DNA from: Fuscovulum sp.
GTDB lineage: Bacteria > Pseudomonadota > Alphaproteobacteria > Rhodobacterales > Rhodobacteraceae
Direction of reading: 5' to 3'
DNA: 64,000 nucleotides
Assembly (NCBI GenBank): GCA_035192965.1
Contig: CP136571.1
Coordinates: forward strand, 1-64,000
The position numbers were made by a program, and so were the translations under genes. This document shows positions 8,225 through 17,025 of the stretch, piece after piece (the stretch's first letter is position 1; every line of letters starts with the position of its first letter). A model generated the notes under the pieces. It had not been told where the DNA came from. It was given only the letters and a program-made list of their open reading frames with translations, and ran no database searches.

Positions 8225-9127
8225 TTAGGCCGCTTCTCGGATGGGGGGCGGGTTTCGGGCGCGTTCGCGGACCGAGATGTAGATCGCGCAGGCGATGAGG
8301 ATGGAGACGCCTAGAATGGTGTAGCCATCGGGCAGGTCGCCAAAAAACCACCAGCCTGCAAAAGTGGCCATGATCATTTCCGTATAGGCGAGCGGGGCGA
8401 GAAGCGACGCCTCGGCATGGTCATAGGCGCGGACGATGCAGTAATGGCCGACTGTGGCGATCAGGCCGATCAGGAACAGAAGGCCCCATTGCGTGGGGCT
8501 GGGTGTCTGCCATGTGCCAATGATCAGCGCCGTGGTCAGGACTGTGCCGATCAGGCTGGTGTGAAAGGTGGTGACCATGGCAGGCGCGCGGCCTGCGATG
8601 CGGCGGGTCATGGCGAAGTAGCAGGCGAGTGATGCCCCTGCCCCGAGGGCATAGAAGGTGCCGGGGTTCACCTCGGCCATGCCGGGGCGGATGATGATGA
8701 GCGTGCCGATGAAGCCCACGCAGACCGCCGCCCAGCGGCGAGGGCCGACCTTTTCGCCCAGCACGAAAGGGGAGATGGCGGTGAGGATGAGCGGCTGGAC
8801 GAAGAAGATCGCCAGCGCATCTGCGATGGGCAGATACTTCAACGCGGTGAAGAACAGAAAGGTCGCGGCGATCAGCAGTACGGCCCGCAGCGTATGATAC
8901 CAGGGCTGGTCGGGCCGGATGGCGGCGGGGCCGCCGTGGCGCAGCACGAAAGGCAGGGTCAGCAATGTGCCAAAGGCCATGCGCGCCCAGACAATCTGCA
9001 TGACGGGCATCCCCTGCTGGCCCAGAAACTTCGCCACGACATCGAGATAGGGCAGCAGCATCATCGCCATCAGCATCAGCGCGACGCCGATCAGCGGACG
9101 GGGGCGGCTTTTGGGCGGGGGGTGCAT
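8225..9127 (-). CDS. DMT-family (EamA) transporter
   Basis: The start at 9127 (MHPPPKSRPRPLIG) gives about 300 residues with around ten hydrophobic segments. It avoids a long Pro-rich non-hydrophobic extension that overlaps the upstream gene. The two EamA halves are visible, for example ALKYLPIADALAIFFVQPL in the first and RAYDHAEASLLAPLAYTEMI in the second. Such proteins export or import small metabolites across the inner membrane; the substrate is unknown. It begins 19 bases after the LysR gene, so the two are probably co-transcribed. The stop codon touches the hairpin cluster. Confidence 0.85.
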   Translation of the reverse strand: MHPPPKSRPRPLIGVALMLMAMMLLPYLDVVAKFLGQQGMPVMQIVWARMAFGTLLTLPFVLRHGGPAAIRPDQPWYHTLRAVLLIAATFLFFTALKYLPIADALAIFFVQPLILTAISPFVLGEKVGPRRWAAVCVGFIGTLIIIRPGMAEVNPGTFYALGAGASLACYFAMTRRIAGRAPAMVTTFHTSLIGTVLTTALIIGTWQTPSPTQWGLLFLIGLIATVGHYCIVRAYDHAEASLLAPLAYTEMIMATFAGWWFFGDLPDGYTILGVSILIACAIYISVRERARNPPPIREAA

Positions 9128-9146
9128 GCGGGGCCTGAACGCTGGG

Positions 9147-10049
9147 TCAGGCTGTGGTATCGGGGCCGGGCCGGGAAGCCAAGGGGGTGCGGCGCAACCA
9201 ATCGGCCACAAAACGTGCGGGCGTACCGGGGCGCAGTGGCCGTTCGGACCAAAGCCGCAGGCCGCGCGGTAGAGTGAGGCGTTTCGCAAAGGGGGCGACA
9301 AGGCGCCCATCGGCGAGGTGCTGTTCCACCAAAGCCTGATGCCCGATCAGTATACCTGCGCCATTCACCGTTTCTTCGACCGCCAGCGCGTAGAGCGAAA
9401 AGACCGGGCCATCGGCAGGAATGAGCGGGGTGGAGAGCATGGCGCACCACAGCGGCCAGTCATCCTGCCATGTGGCATCGGACAGGCAGGGGTGGCGGGC
9501 GATATCGGCAGGGCTTTGCAGAGTGGCGGCCAGCGCGGGGGCGCAGACGGGGAAGATCACATCGGGCGCGATTTGGCCTTGGGGATCGTCAGAGAAGAAC
9601 AGCGACAGGTCATAGGGGCTGCGTTTCAGGTTGGGCGGGGTTTCCAGTGCGGTGATGGAGATGCGGATATCGGGTGCCGCTGCGCGCAGGGCAGGCAGGC
9701 GGGGCGAGAGCCAGAGTTGCGCGATGGCGGGCAACGTGGCGATATGCACGGTGCGGGGCGCGGCAGCGGCGCGCAACTCCCCCGTGGCGGTGCCCAGCGC
9801 ATCGAAGGCGGCGGTCAGGGCGGACAGCGATTGCTGACCCAGCGCGGTGAGGCGAACGCCGCGCGGGGTGCGGTCGAAGAGGGCCGCGCCGAGGGCGGAT
9901 TCAAGCTGTTTGACATGGGCGGTGATGGCCCCCGGTGTGACCCCCAGTTCCAGCGCCGCCGCGGCAAAGCCGCCCAGACGTGCCGCCGCCTCGAACGCGC
10001 GGAGCGCGGTGAGGGGCAGGTCTTTAGGGCGGGGCGGAGCGACGGGCAT
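9147..10049 (-). CDS. LysR-family transcriptional regulator
   Basis: The start at 10049 (MPVAPPRPKDLP) gives 300 residues. The N-terminal winged HTH reads LTALRAFEAAARLGGFAAAA followed by LELGVTPGAITAHVKQLE and LFDRTPRGVRLT, matching the GcvA-like branch of LysR proteins. The C-terminal part is the periplasmic-binding-protein-like effector domain. It is divergent from the SHMT-like gene at 10153 and co-directional with the DMT transporter, so it probably controls one or both. The 100-bp divergent gap contains an AT-rich stretch (10050-10078) that could hold its binding site. Confidence 0.9.
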   Translation of the reverse strand: MPVAPPRPKDLPLTALRAFEAAARLGGFAAAALELGVTPGAITAHVKQLESALGAALFDRTPRGVRLTALGQQSLSALTAAFDALGTATGELRAAAAPRTVHIATLPAIAQLWLSPRLPALRAAAPDIRISITALETPPNLKRSPYDLSLFFSDDPQGQIAPDVIFPVCAPALAATLQSPADIARHPCLSDATWQDDWPLWCAMLSTPLIPADGPVFSLYALAVEETVNGAGILIGHQALVEQHLADGRLVAPFAKRLTLPRGLRLWSERPLRPGTPARFVADWLRRTPLASRPGPDTTA

Positions 10050-10152
10050 GGTTAGCCTTAGTTTTATTAACCCTAGGTTTTCGGATTTCTGATTTGCGGG
10101 CAAGGGGGAATGGGTGCTGTGATCGGGGAAAGATCAGATCGGAGTGACCGCC

Positions 10153-11475
10153 ATGACCAACCTTTCCCGCCGCGCCTGGGTGCCTGATGCCTGCGAGGAT
10201 TACATCCTGCGCCTTGCCGGGGAGACGGCGGTGGGCAGCGATGCGGCCGTGGAGGCGCGGGTGGAGGCGCTGATCGCGCAGAATCTGGAGATCCATGACC
10301 GGGAGTGTTTCAACCTGAACCCGGCGACCAATGTGATGAACCCAAGGGCCGAAGCGGCGCTGGCGCGGGGGCTGGGGTCGCGGCCATCGCTGGGCTATCC
10401 GGGCGACAAGTATGAGATGGGGCTGGAGGCGATCGAAGAGATCGAGGTGATTGCGGCGGAACTGGCGGCGGAGGTGTTTGGGGCAACCTTTGCCGAGATC
10501 CGCTGTGCCTCGGGCGCGATGGCGAACCTGTATGGGTTCATGGCGCTGGTGAAACCGGGTGATGCGATCATCGCGCCGCCACCTGCGGTGGGCGGGCATG
10601 TGACGCATCACAAGGCGGGTTGTGCGGGGCTCTATGGGCTGATCACGCATGACGCGCCGGTGAATGCAGATGGCTATACCGTGGATCTGGACGCGCTGCG
10701 CGAGATGGCGCTGCGGGTGCGGCCCCGGATCATCACCATCGGCGGCAGTCTGAACCTGTTTCCCCATCCGGTGCGGGCGATCCGCGCGATTGCGGATGAG
10801 GTGGGGGCCTGGGTTCTTTTCGATGCCGCGCATCAATGCGGGATCATCGCCGGGGGGGCATGGGCGAACCCGCTGGACGAAGGTGCGCATCTGATGACGA
10901 TGAGCACCTATAAATCGCTGGGTGGGCCTGCGGGTGGGTTGATCGTGACGCGGGATGCAGCGATTGCCGAGCGGCTGGATCACATCGCCTATCCGGGGAT
11001 GACGGCGAATTTCGACGCGGGGAAGACGGCGGCGCTGGCGATCAGTCTACTGGATTGGCGCGCGCATGGGCGGGCCTATGCTGCGGCGATGGTGGAGTTG
11101 TCACAGGCGCTGGCGCGGGAATTGGCGGGGCTTGGGCTGCCGATTTTTGCCGCTGGGCGGGGGATGACACAAAGTCATCAGTTCGCGGTGGAGGCAGCGG
11201 GGTTTGGAGGTGGGCAGACAGCATCCAAGACCTTGCGGAAGGCGGGTTTCCTCGCCTGCGGCATTGGGTTGCCGATTGCGGCGGTGGAGGGTGATCTGAA
11301 CGGGCTGCGGATCGGGACGCCGGAACTGGTGCGCCGGGGGGTGACGGTGGCGGATGCGCCCGCACTGGCGGCGCTGATTGCCGAAGGGCTGCGCGGAAAT
11401 GATCCGGGGGCTGTGGCCGCGCGGGTGCGCGAAATGCGGGCGCGGTTTACCGGGGTGCATTTCATCCGGTCTTGA
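10153..11475 (+). CDS. SHMT-like fold-type I PLP-dependent enzyme
   Basis: The ATG at 10153 is preceded by GGAG at 8 bases. The 440-residue protein has the serine hydroxymethyltransferase layout: an N-terminal NPATNVMNPR segment, LGYPGDKYEMG, a PLP-binding Asp224 in LFDAAHQCG and the PLP lysine (Lys254) in STYKSLGGPAGG. True GlyA has the consensus TTTHKTLRGPRGG at this place, so this is a divergent paralogue. It may act on another beta-hydroxy or alpha-methyl amino acid, or as an aldolase. LysR control and a nearby DMT exporter suggest a catabolic or detoxifying role (inference). Its 3' end overlaps the convergent TetR gene by 14 bases. Confidence 0.8.
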   Translation: MTNLSRRAWVPDACEDYILRLAGETAVGSDAAVEARVEALIAQNLEIHDRECFNLNPATNVMNPRAEAALARGLGSRPSLGYPGDKYEMGLEAIEEIEVIAAELAAEVFGATFAEIRCASGAMANLYGFMALVKPGDAIIAPPPAVGGHVTHHKAGCAGLYGLITHDAPVNADGYTVDLDALREMALRVRPRIITIGGSLNLFPHPVRAIRAIADEVGAWVLFDAAHQCGIIAGGAWANPLDEGAHLMTMSTYKSLGGPAGGLIVTRDAAIAERLDHIAYPGMTANFDAGKTAALAISLLDWRAHGRAYAAAMVELSQALARELAGLGLPIFAAGRGMTQSHQFAVEAAGFGGGQTASKTLRKAGFLACGIGLPIAAVEGDLNGLRIGTPELVRRGVTVADAPALAALIAEGLRGNDPGAVAARVREMRARFTGVHFIRS

Positions 11476-11977
11476 GGGCGGCAAGAAGGGCATCCAGTGC
11501 GGGGGCAGGATCGTCGGGCGATTGGGCCAGCGCCATGCCATGCGCCCAATCGATCAGGATATTGCGCCAGAGGCGGGCGGCGGGGGCATGAAGGCCGGTC
11601 TCGGTGAGCAGGGTTTCCAGTGCGTCGGTGATGCGCTGTGCCTGTGGCGGCAGCGGGCCGGGAATGCGGAACAGCGCGAGCGTCAGGTGGGGATGGGCGC
11701 GGGTGGTTTCGGCATAAGCGGTAAGCAGCGCGCGCAGGCGTAGGTGCGGGGGGCCTTCAATCGGGGCGGTTACGGGCGCGTGGACGTGATCGGCGAGGGC
11801 GCGGATCAGGGTGTCGCGCGTGCCAATATGGTGCTGGATGGCCATCGGCGTGACGTTGAGGCGCGTGGCCAAGGCGCGCAGGGTGAGGGCGTGGTCACTG
11901 TCGCCCAGCAGAACGAGAGCCTCGGTCAGGATTGCCGTTTGCGTCAGGCGGGGTTGGCTGGGACGGCCCGGCTTCAT
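11462..11977 (-). CDS. TetR-family transcriptional regulator
   Basis: About 171 residues if started at the ATG at 11977, which overlaps the stop of the upstream reductase gene as ATGA. An ATG four codons earlier (11989) is also possible. The N-terminal HTH reads ILTEALVLLGD...LTLRALATRLNVTPMAIQHHIGTRDTLI, typical of TetR. The rest is a helical ligand-binding domain with a TetR_C-like WRNILIDWAHGMALAQ segment. It is coupled to the reductase gene and probably represses this two-gene operon from the palindrome at 12529. Confidence 0.88.
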   Translation of the reverse strand: MKPGRPSQPRLTQTAILTEALVLLGDSDHALTLRALATRLNVTPMAIQHHIGTRDTLIRALADHVHAPVTAPIEGPPHLRLRALLTAYAETTRAHPHLTLALFRIPGPLPPQAQRITDALETLLTETGLHAPAARLWRNILIDWAHGMALAQSPDDPAPALDALLAALKTG

Positions 11978-12510
11978 GCCATGCGCCATGTGGATTGGAC
12001 GAGGCCAGAGGGGAAGGCGGTGGTCCCGGTGTGGATCAGCGGGATGTCCTGCGGGAGGGTACCGAAGAGCGGGCGGCCTTGCCCGATGAGGACGGGCGCA
12101 GTGGTGATGGTCATGTCGGAAATCAGGCCCGCACGCAGGAAGGATTGGACGATCTGCCCGCCGTCGACATAGGCACGGTGGTGGCCCTGAGCGGCGAGGT
12201 GGTCCATGGCCTGTTCCGGGGTGAGGGCAGCGAAAGTGACCTTGCCGCGCAGGGCATCAGGGACGGGTTGGCCTGCAAGCGCTGCCGACAGGACGAGCAC
12301 GGGTAAGCTGTAGGGCCATTCGGGAAAGCCAAGGACCGCCTCATAAGTGCCGCGCCCCATGACAATGCAATCCATGCGGGCGATGAAGGTGGTGTAGCCG
12401 TGGTCTTCATCCGGGGCATCGCGGGAGATCAGCCAATCCAGCGTGCCATCCGGGCGGGCGATGAAGCCATCGAGGCTTGTGGCGATGAAGACGTGGCCGG
12501 TTACTGGCAT
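11974..12510 (-). CDS. RibD C-terminal/dihydrofolate reductase-like protein
   Basis: The 178-residue protein begins MPVTGHVFIATSLDGFIARPDG, the N-terminal NADPH-binding strand of the RibD_C/YyaP family. CIVMGRGTYEAVLGFPEWPY and AYVDGGQIVQSFLRAGLISDMTI follow, with the typical PVLIGQGRPLFG near the end. Proteins of this family are NADPH-dependent reductases of mostly unknown substrate, often paired with a TetR-type regulator, as here (ATGA overlap). Confidence 0.87.
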   Translation of the reverse strand: MPVTGHVFIATSLDGFIARPDGTLDWLISRDAPDEDHGYTTFIARMDCIVMGRGTYEAVLGFPEWPYSLPVLVLSAALAGQPVPDALRGKVTFAALTPEQAMDHLAAQGHHRAYVDGGQIVQSFLRAGLISDMTITTAPVLIGQGRPLFGTLPQDIPLIHTGTTAFPSGLVQSTWRMA

Positions 12511-12528
12511 GAGGCGGCTCCCAATAAT

Positions 12529-12543
12529 TTATACAATGTATAA
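12529..12543. promoter_or_regulatory. Palindromic operator upstream of the reductase-tetR operon
   Basis: TTATACA-A-TGTATAA is a perfect 7-bp inverted repeat around one central base, in a locally AT-rich stretch 18-33 bases upstream of the reductase start codon. Its symmetry and position fit a TetR dimer site controlling the operon that encodes the regulator (inference). Confidence 0.7.
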
Positions 12544-12681
12544 TTTATCAGGTACGCAAGATCAAGTGACCCTGACCATAGCTTGACCCGACTCGGCTCG
12601 CTTTTGACGGGCTGGGGCATGAGGCGCGTGGGGAGGCCGCGGGTCAGGCACGGGGCCGGGGTTCCTTAAGGCCGCAGCCCA

Positions 12682-12716
12682 GGCAAAAGAAAACCCGCCA
12701 GATCGCTCTGGCGGGT
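12682..12716 (-). terminator. Intrinsic terminator of the mgsABC-gmaS operon
   Basis: ACCCGCCAGA and TCTGGCGGGT form a perfect 10-bp stem with a 4-base loop at 12693-12716. On the minus strand it is followed by TTTTCTTTTGCC, a good U-tract. It lies 27 bases after the gmaS stop. Confidence 0.9.
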
Positions 12717-12742
12717 GAGGTGCGCCCTCGGGGGAAGGCGGA

Positions 12743-14050
12743 TCAGATATCGAGTGTGTTTTCATGCTCCCAGCGCGAGAAGTGGGAGACGAAGCTATCC
12801 CATTCCTTATGCTTGAGCTTCAGATAGGCCGCCGAGAATTCGTCGCCCATCATGGATTTCAGCGTCTTGTCCTTGTCGTATTCGCGCAGCGCGTCCAGCA
12901 GATTGAGGGGCAGTTTCGGTGCGCCCTTCACGGTATGGCCCTGCTGGTACATGTCGATGTCATAGCGGCGGCCGGGGTCGGCCTTGGTGCGCACGCCATC
13001 AAGGCCTGCGGCGATGATGACGGCCTGAAGCAGGTAGGGGTTGGCCGCGCCATCGGGCAGGCGCAACTCAAAGCGGCCCGGACCGGGGACGCGGACCATG
13101 TGGGTGCGGTTGTTGCCGGTCCATGTCACGGTATTGGGTGCCCATGTCGCGCCGGATGAGGTGCGGGGGGCGTTGATGCGCTTGTAGCTGTTCACGGTCG
13201 GGTTGCAGATGGCGGCAAGGGCCGAGGCGTGTTTCATGATGCCGCCGAGGAAATTGCGGCCCTGATCGGACAGCGACAGTTCCTTCGTCGGGTCAGAGAA
13301 GGCGTTGGACTTGCCGTCCGGCGACCAGACCGAGATATGGGCGTGGCAGCCCGAACCGGTAAGGCCCTTGAACGGTTTGGGCATGAAGGTGGCGCGGAAA
13401 CCGTGCTTTTCGGCGACAGACTTCACCATGAATTTGAAGAAGCTGTGCTTGTCGGCGGTTTGCAGCGCGTCGTCGTATTTCCAGTTCATCTCGAACTGGC
13501 CGATCGCGTCTTCATGGTCGTTCTGATAGGCCTCCCAGCCCAGTTCGAGCATGTAATCGCAAATTTCGGAGATGACGTCGTAACGGCGCATGATCGCCTG
13601 TTGGTCGTAGCAGGGCTTTTCCGCGGTGTCGTAGATGTCGGACGCGGCATTGCCTTCGGCGTTGAGGATGAAGAATTCCGGTTCCACCCCCGTCTTGACG
13701 CGCAGACCTTCCTTGGCGGCTTCGCCGACCAGCTTTTCCAGCACGTTGCGCGGGGCCTGATCGACGAGCTTGCCTTCCATCGTGGCGCGGGCAGCGACCC
13801 AGGCCACATCTTTCTTCCACGGCAGTTGAATTGCGGATGAGGCATCCGGCACGGCCATCAGGTCCGGATGGGCGGGGGTGAGGTCCAGCCAGGTGGCGAA
13901 CCCGGCGAAACCTGCCCCTTCTTCGGCCATGTCGTTGATCGCCTGCGTCGGCACGAGTTTGGCGCGCTGACTACCGAACAGATCGGTATAGGAAATCATG
14001 AAATACTTGACGCCCTTGTCCTTTGCCCATTTGGCAAGATCTTTGGCCAT
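12743..14050 (-). CDS. gmaS: Gamma-glutamylmethylamide synthetase (GlnT/GlnA-like)
   Basis: The 435-residue protein belongs to the glutamine synthetase fold. It shows an N-terminal beta-grasp (ISYTDLFGSQRAKLVP), the catalytic EPEFFIL and DHEDAIGQFEMNW metal-binding segments, GSGCHAHISVW in the nucleotide region, and the NRTHMVRVPGPGRFELRLPDGAANPY block. Family knowledge: GmaS joins glutamate and methylamine with ATP to give gamma-glutamylmethylamide, the first step of the N-methylglutamate pathway. Glutamine synthetase proper is the alternative, but linkage to mgsABC and mgdABCD strongly favours GmaS. AGGGAG lies 7 bases upstream of the ATG. It is the last gene of its operon, before a strong terminator. 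Confidence 0.9.
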   Translation of the reverse strand: MAKDLAKWAKDKGVKYFMISYTDLFGSQRAKLVPTQAINDMAEEGAGFAGFATWLDLTPAHPDLMAVPDASSAIQLPWKKDVAWVAARATMEGKLVDQAPRNVLEKLVGEAAKEGLRVKTGVEPEFFILNAEGNAASDIYDTAEKPCYDQQAIMRRYDVISEICDYMLELGWEAYQNDHEDAIGQFEMNWKYDDALQTADKHSFFKFMVKSVAEKHGFRATFMPKPFKGLTGSGCHAHISVWSPDGKSNAFSDPTKELSLSDQGRNFLGGIMKHASALAAICNPTVNSYKRINAPRTSSGATWAPNTVTWTGNNRTHMVRVPGPGRFELRLPDGAANPYLLQAVIIAAGLDGVRTKADPGRRYDIDMYQQGHTVKGAPKLPLNLLDALREYDKDKTLKSMMGDEFSAAYLKLKHKEWDSFVSHFSRWEHENTLDI

Positions 14051-14094
14051 GTCTAGCTCCCTGTCCTTTTTAGATCGGCTTTGTGCCGTTGTTT

Positions 14095-15423
14095 TCAGAA
14101 TCCGCCGTTGCGGCCCGGTATCCAGTTCGTGCCAGCCAGCGGGACGCCTGCCATGGCGGCGGCTTCGATGGTCAGCGCGCAGAGATCTTCGGGTTCGAGA
14201 TTGTGGAGGTGATTCTTGCCGCAGGCGCGGGCGATTGTCTGTGCTTCCAGCGTCATCACCTTGAGGTAGTTCTTCAGGCGGCGACCGCCGAGGATGGGGT
14301 CGAAGCGTTTGAACAGTTCGGGGTCCTGCGTGGTGATCCCGGCCGGGTCTTTGCCTTCGTGCCAGTCGTCATAGGCCCCGGCGGTGGTGCCGAGCTTGTT
14401 GTATTCGGCCTCGAGCGCCGGGTCATTGTCGCCCAGCGCGATCAGGGCCGCCGTGCCGATGGCCACGGCATCCGCGCCAAGCGCCATGGCTTTGGCCACA
14501 TCGGCGCCCGAGCGGATACCGCCCGATACGATCAGTTGCACCTTGCGGTGCATGCCAAGGTCTTGCAGGGCCTTTACCGCTTGCGGGATGCAGGCGAGGA
14601 TGGGCATGCCGACGTTTTCGATGAAGACGTCCTGCGTGGCGGCGGTGCCGCCCTGCATACCATCCAGCACCACCACATCAGCGCCCGCCTTTACCGCCAG
14701 TGCCGTGTCGTAATAGGGGCGGGCGCCGCCGACCTTGATGTAGATCGGCTTTTCCCAATTGGTGATTTCGCGCAGTTCGAGGATCTTGATTTCAAGGTCA
14801 TCCGGCCCCGTCCAATCGGGGTGGCGGCAGGCAGAGCGCTGGTCGATGCCCTTGGGCAGGTTGCGCATCATGGCGACGCGGTCGGAAATCTTTTGCCCCA
14901 GCAGCATGCCGCCACCACCGGGCTTTGCCCCCTGCCCCACCACTACCTCGATCGCGTCCGCGCGGCGGAGGTCATCGGGGTTCATCCCATAACGCGAGGG
15001 AAGGTATTGATAGACAAGGGTTTTCGAGTGACCCCGTTCTTCTTCCGTCATCCCGCCATCACCTGTAGTGGTGGAGGTGCCAGCCGCGGAAGCCCCGCGA
15101 CCGAGCGCTTCCTTGGCGGGACCGGACAGCGCGCCAAAGGACATGCCGGCGATGGTGACGGGGATATCCAGATGGATCGGGTTCTTGGCGAAGCGGGTGC
15201 CGAGCCAAACGTCGGTGGCGCATTTTTCGCGGTAGCCTTCCAACGGATAGCGGCTGATGGAGGCCCCGAGGAACAGCAGATCGTCGAAATGCGGCAGCTT
15301 GCGTTTGGAGCCACCACCGCGAATGTCATAAATGCCGGTGGCTGCAGCGCGGCGGATTTCGGCGTTGACGTCGTTGTTGAACGTCCACGACATCTTGGGC
15401 GGCGTTGTGGGGAAATCGCTCAT
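14095..15423 (-). CDS. mgsC: N-methylglutamate synthase subunit C (FMN-binding glutamate synthase-like)
   Basis: The 442-residue protein is the FMN-barrel domain of glutamate synthase. It has GMSFGALSGPAKEALGRGAS, TTGDGGMTEEER, the FMN-phosphate segments IYIKVGGARPYYDTAL, VVVLDGMQGGTAA and IVSGGIRSGADVAKAMALGADAVAIG. In GltB the next region carries a 3Fe-4S cluster (Cys-rich, CHxxxCPxGIATQDP). Here it reads DDWHEGKDPAGITTQDPEL, with the cysteines replaced. N-methylglutamate synthase exchanges methylamine for the amino group without net redox change, so loss of the cluster makes sense. Together with MgsA and MgsB it forms the second enzyme of the pathway. Confidence 0.9.
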   Translation of the reverse strand: MSDFPTTPPKMSWTFNNDVNAEIRRAAATGIYDIRGGGSKRKLPHFDDLLFLGASISRYPLEGYREKCATDVWLGTRFAKNPIHLDIPVTIAGMSFGALSGPAKEALGRGASAAGTSTTTGDGGMTEEERGHSKTLVYQYLPSRYGMNPDDLRRADAIEVVVGQGAKPGGGGMLLGQKISDRVAMMRNLPKGIDQRSACRHPDWTGPDDLEIKILELREITNWEKPIYIKVGGARPYYDTALAVKAGADVVVLDGMQGGTAATQDVFIENVGMPILACIPQAVKALQDLGMHRKVQLIVSGGIRSGADVAKAMALGADAVAIGTAALIALGDNDPALEAEYNKLGTTAGAYDDWHEGKDPAGITTQDPELFKRFDPILGGRRLKNYLKVMTLEAQTIARACGKNHLHNLEPEDLCALTIEAAAMAGVPLAGTNWIPGRNGGF

Positions 15424-15435
15424 TCTTCGGATGCC

Positions 15436-16125
15436 TCAGTAGGACGACGCGTTGTCGATATTGAAAGTGTAAAGCTTGCGGGCAGAGCCGTAGCGTTTGA
15501 AATCTTCGGGCTTGGCCAGATGGTCGGCTTCGCCACGCTTCAGCAGATCGGCAAGAATGGCGAGGTGTTCGGGGCGCATCTCTTTCTCGATGCAGTCGGC
15601 ACCAAGGGATTTGACCGAACCGCGCACGAACAAGCGCGCCTCATAGAGCGAGTCGCCCAGTGCTTCGCCCGCGTCGCCCAGAACAACCATGTTGCCCGAT
15701 TGCGCCATGAAGGCGGACATATGGCCGATGTTGCCATGGACCACGATGTCGATCCCCTTCATCGAAATGCCGCAGCGGGATGAGGCGTTGCCCTTGATGA
15801 CAAGAAGGCCGCCGCGCCCGGTGGCCCCGGCGTATTGGCTGGCGTCGCCGTCGATGATGACAGTGCCGGACATCATGTTTTCCGCCACGCCCGGCCCGGC
15901 AGAGCCTTTGACGCGGACGGTGGCCTGTTTGTTCATTCCCGCGCAGTAGTAGCCGGTAGAGCCGCGCACAGTGACATCGACGGGGGCATCAAGCCCCACG
16001 GCGATGGCATGCGCGCCCTTGGGGTTGATGACTTCCCAGGCGGTCATGTTGGTCTGGCCCTTGAGGCCATGAAGGGTGGAGTTCAGCGCGCGCAGGCCTT
16101 GGGCGGCAAGGTCGAAAGTCTGCAT
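15436..16125 (-). CDS. mgsB: N-methylglutamate synthase subunit B (GXGXG domain)
   Basis: The 229-residue protein consists of the beta-helical GXGXG repeat domain found at the C-terminus of glutamate synthase and in FmdC/FwdC. Examples are VRGSTGYYCAGMN, VRVKGSAGPGVAENM, GTVIIDGDASQYAGATG, GGLLVIKGNASSRCGISMKG and MVVLGDAGEALGDSLYEA. It has a structural role linking the amidotransferase and synthase centres. It sits between mgsA (3-base gap) and mgsC (12-base gap) in a tight operon. Confidence 0.9.
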   Translation of the reverse strand: MQTFDLAAQGLRALNSTLHGLKGQTNMTAWEVINPKGAHAIAVGLDAPVDVTVRGSTGYYCAGMNKQATVRVKGSAGPGVAENMMSGTVIIDGDASQYAGATGRGGLLVIKGNASSRCGISMKGIDIVVHGNIGHMSAFMAQSGNMVVLGDAGEALGDSLYEARLFVRGSVKSLGADCIEKEMRPEHLAILADLLKRGEADHLAKPEDFKRYGSARKLYTFNIDNASSY

Positions 16126-16128
16126 GAA

Positions 16129-17025
16129 TCAGCGTTCCCAGAAGTAGACGGTGGCGGGTTCGGGTTCCCAGACGCGGGCATTGTCGATGCCCGGCAGGTT
16201 TACCATGGCGCGGTATTCCGATCCGAAGGCGACGTATTGATCGGTTTCGGCCATGACGGCGGGCTTGCAGGCGATGGGATCGCGGACGACGCCAAAGCCG
16301 TTCTTGGTGCCGACGACGAAGGTGAAGAAGCCGTCGAGGTCTGTCAGCGTGGCCTCCATCGCCTCGCCCAGTTTGGCGCCTTCTTGCAGTTTGTGGCTGA
16401 TGAAGGCGGCGGCGACTTCGGTGTCATTTTCGGTTTCGAACGTCATGCCCGCCTGTTTCAGCACGCGGCGGACGGAGTTGTGATTGGACAGCGAGCCATT
16501 GTGGACGAGGCACTGATCCGCGCCCGTGGAGAAGGGGTGCGCGCCCATGGTGGTGACGGCGGATTCGGTGGCCATGCGGGTGTGGCCGATGCCGTGGGTG
16601 CCGGACATGCGGGCCACTTCGAAGCGGGCGGCGACATCTTTGGGAAGGCCGACTTCCTTGTAGATTTCAATACCTTCACCCGCCGACATCACCTTGGCCC
16701 GGGGGCGCAGGTCGCGCATGGCGTGGCGAGCGGCGTCCAGCCGGTCTTCGGGCAGTTCAAGGACCATGTGGGTATCCTTGACATGGCCCGTCACCTTGGC
16801 GGCGATGGCGCGGCCAAGATCATCCGTCAGGGTGGCGAAATCGGTATCGGGATCAGCGGATTGCACGGTCAGCTTGGCGCGGCCCTTTTCCGGGCGGCCG
16901 TAGATTGCGATTCCGGCGCTGTCGGGGCCGCGGTCTGTCATGGTGATGAGCATATCGGTGAGCATGGCACCGAGCTGGGGCTCAAGTTTTGGGTCTTTCA
17001 GGAAAAGACCGACGATTCCGCACAT
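16129..17025 (-). CDS. mgsA: N-methylglutamate synthase subunit A (class II amidotransferase)
   Basis: The 298-residue protein begins MCGIVGLF, so Cys2 is exposed as the N-terminal nucleophile of class II (Ntn) amidotransferases. GIGHTRMATES and CLVHNGSLSNHNSVRRVL follow, the PurF/GltB-type active-site loops. In the pathway it should hydrolyse gamma-glutamylmethylamide and pass methylamine to the synthase centre. AAGGGAG lies 8 bases upstream of the ATG. It is the first gene of mgsABC-gmaS and divergent from the permease operon. Confidence 0.9.
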   Translation of the reverse strand: MCGIVGLFLKDPKLEPQLGAMLTDMLITMTDRGPDSAGIAIYGRPEKGRAKLTVQSADPDTDFATLTDDLGRAIAAKVTGHVKDTHMVLELPEDRLDAARHAMRDLRPRAKVMSAGEGIEIYKEVGLPKDVAARFEVARMSGTHGIGHTRMATESAVTTMGAHPFSTGADQCLVHNGSLSNHNSVRRVLKQAGMTFETENDTEVAAAFISHKLQEGAKLGEAMEATLTDLDGFFTFVVGTKNGFGVVRDPIACKPAVMAETDQYVAFGSEYRAMVNLPGIDNARVWEPEPATVYFWER

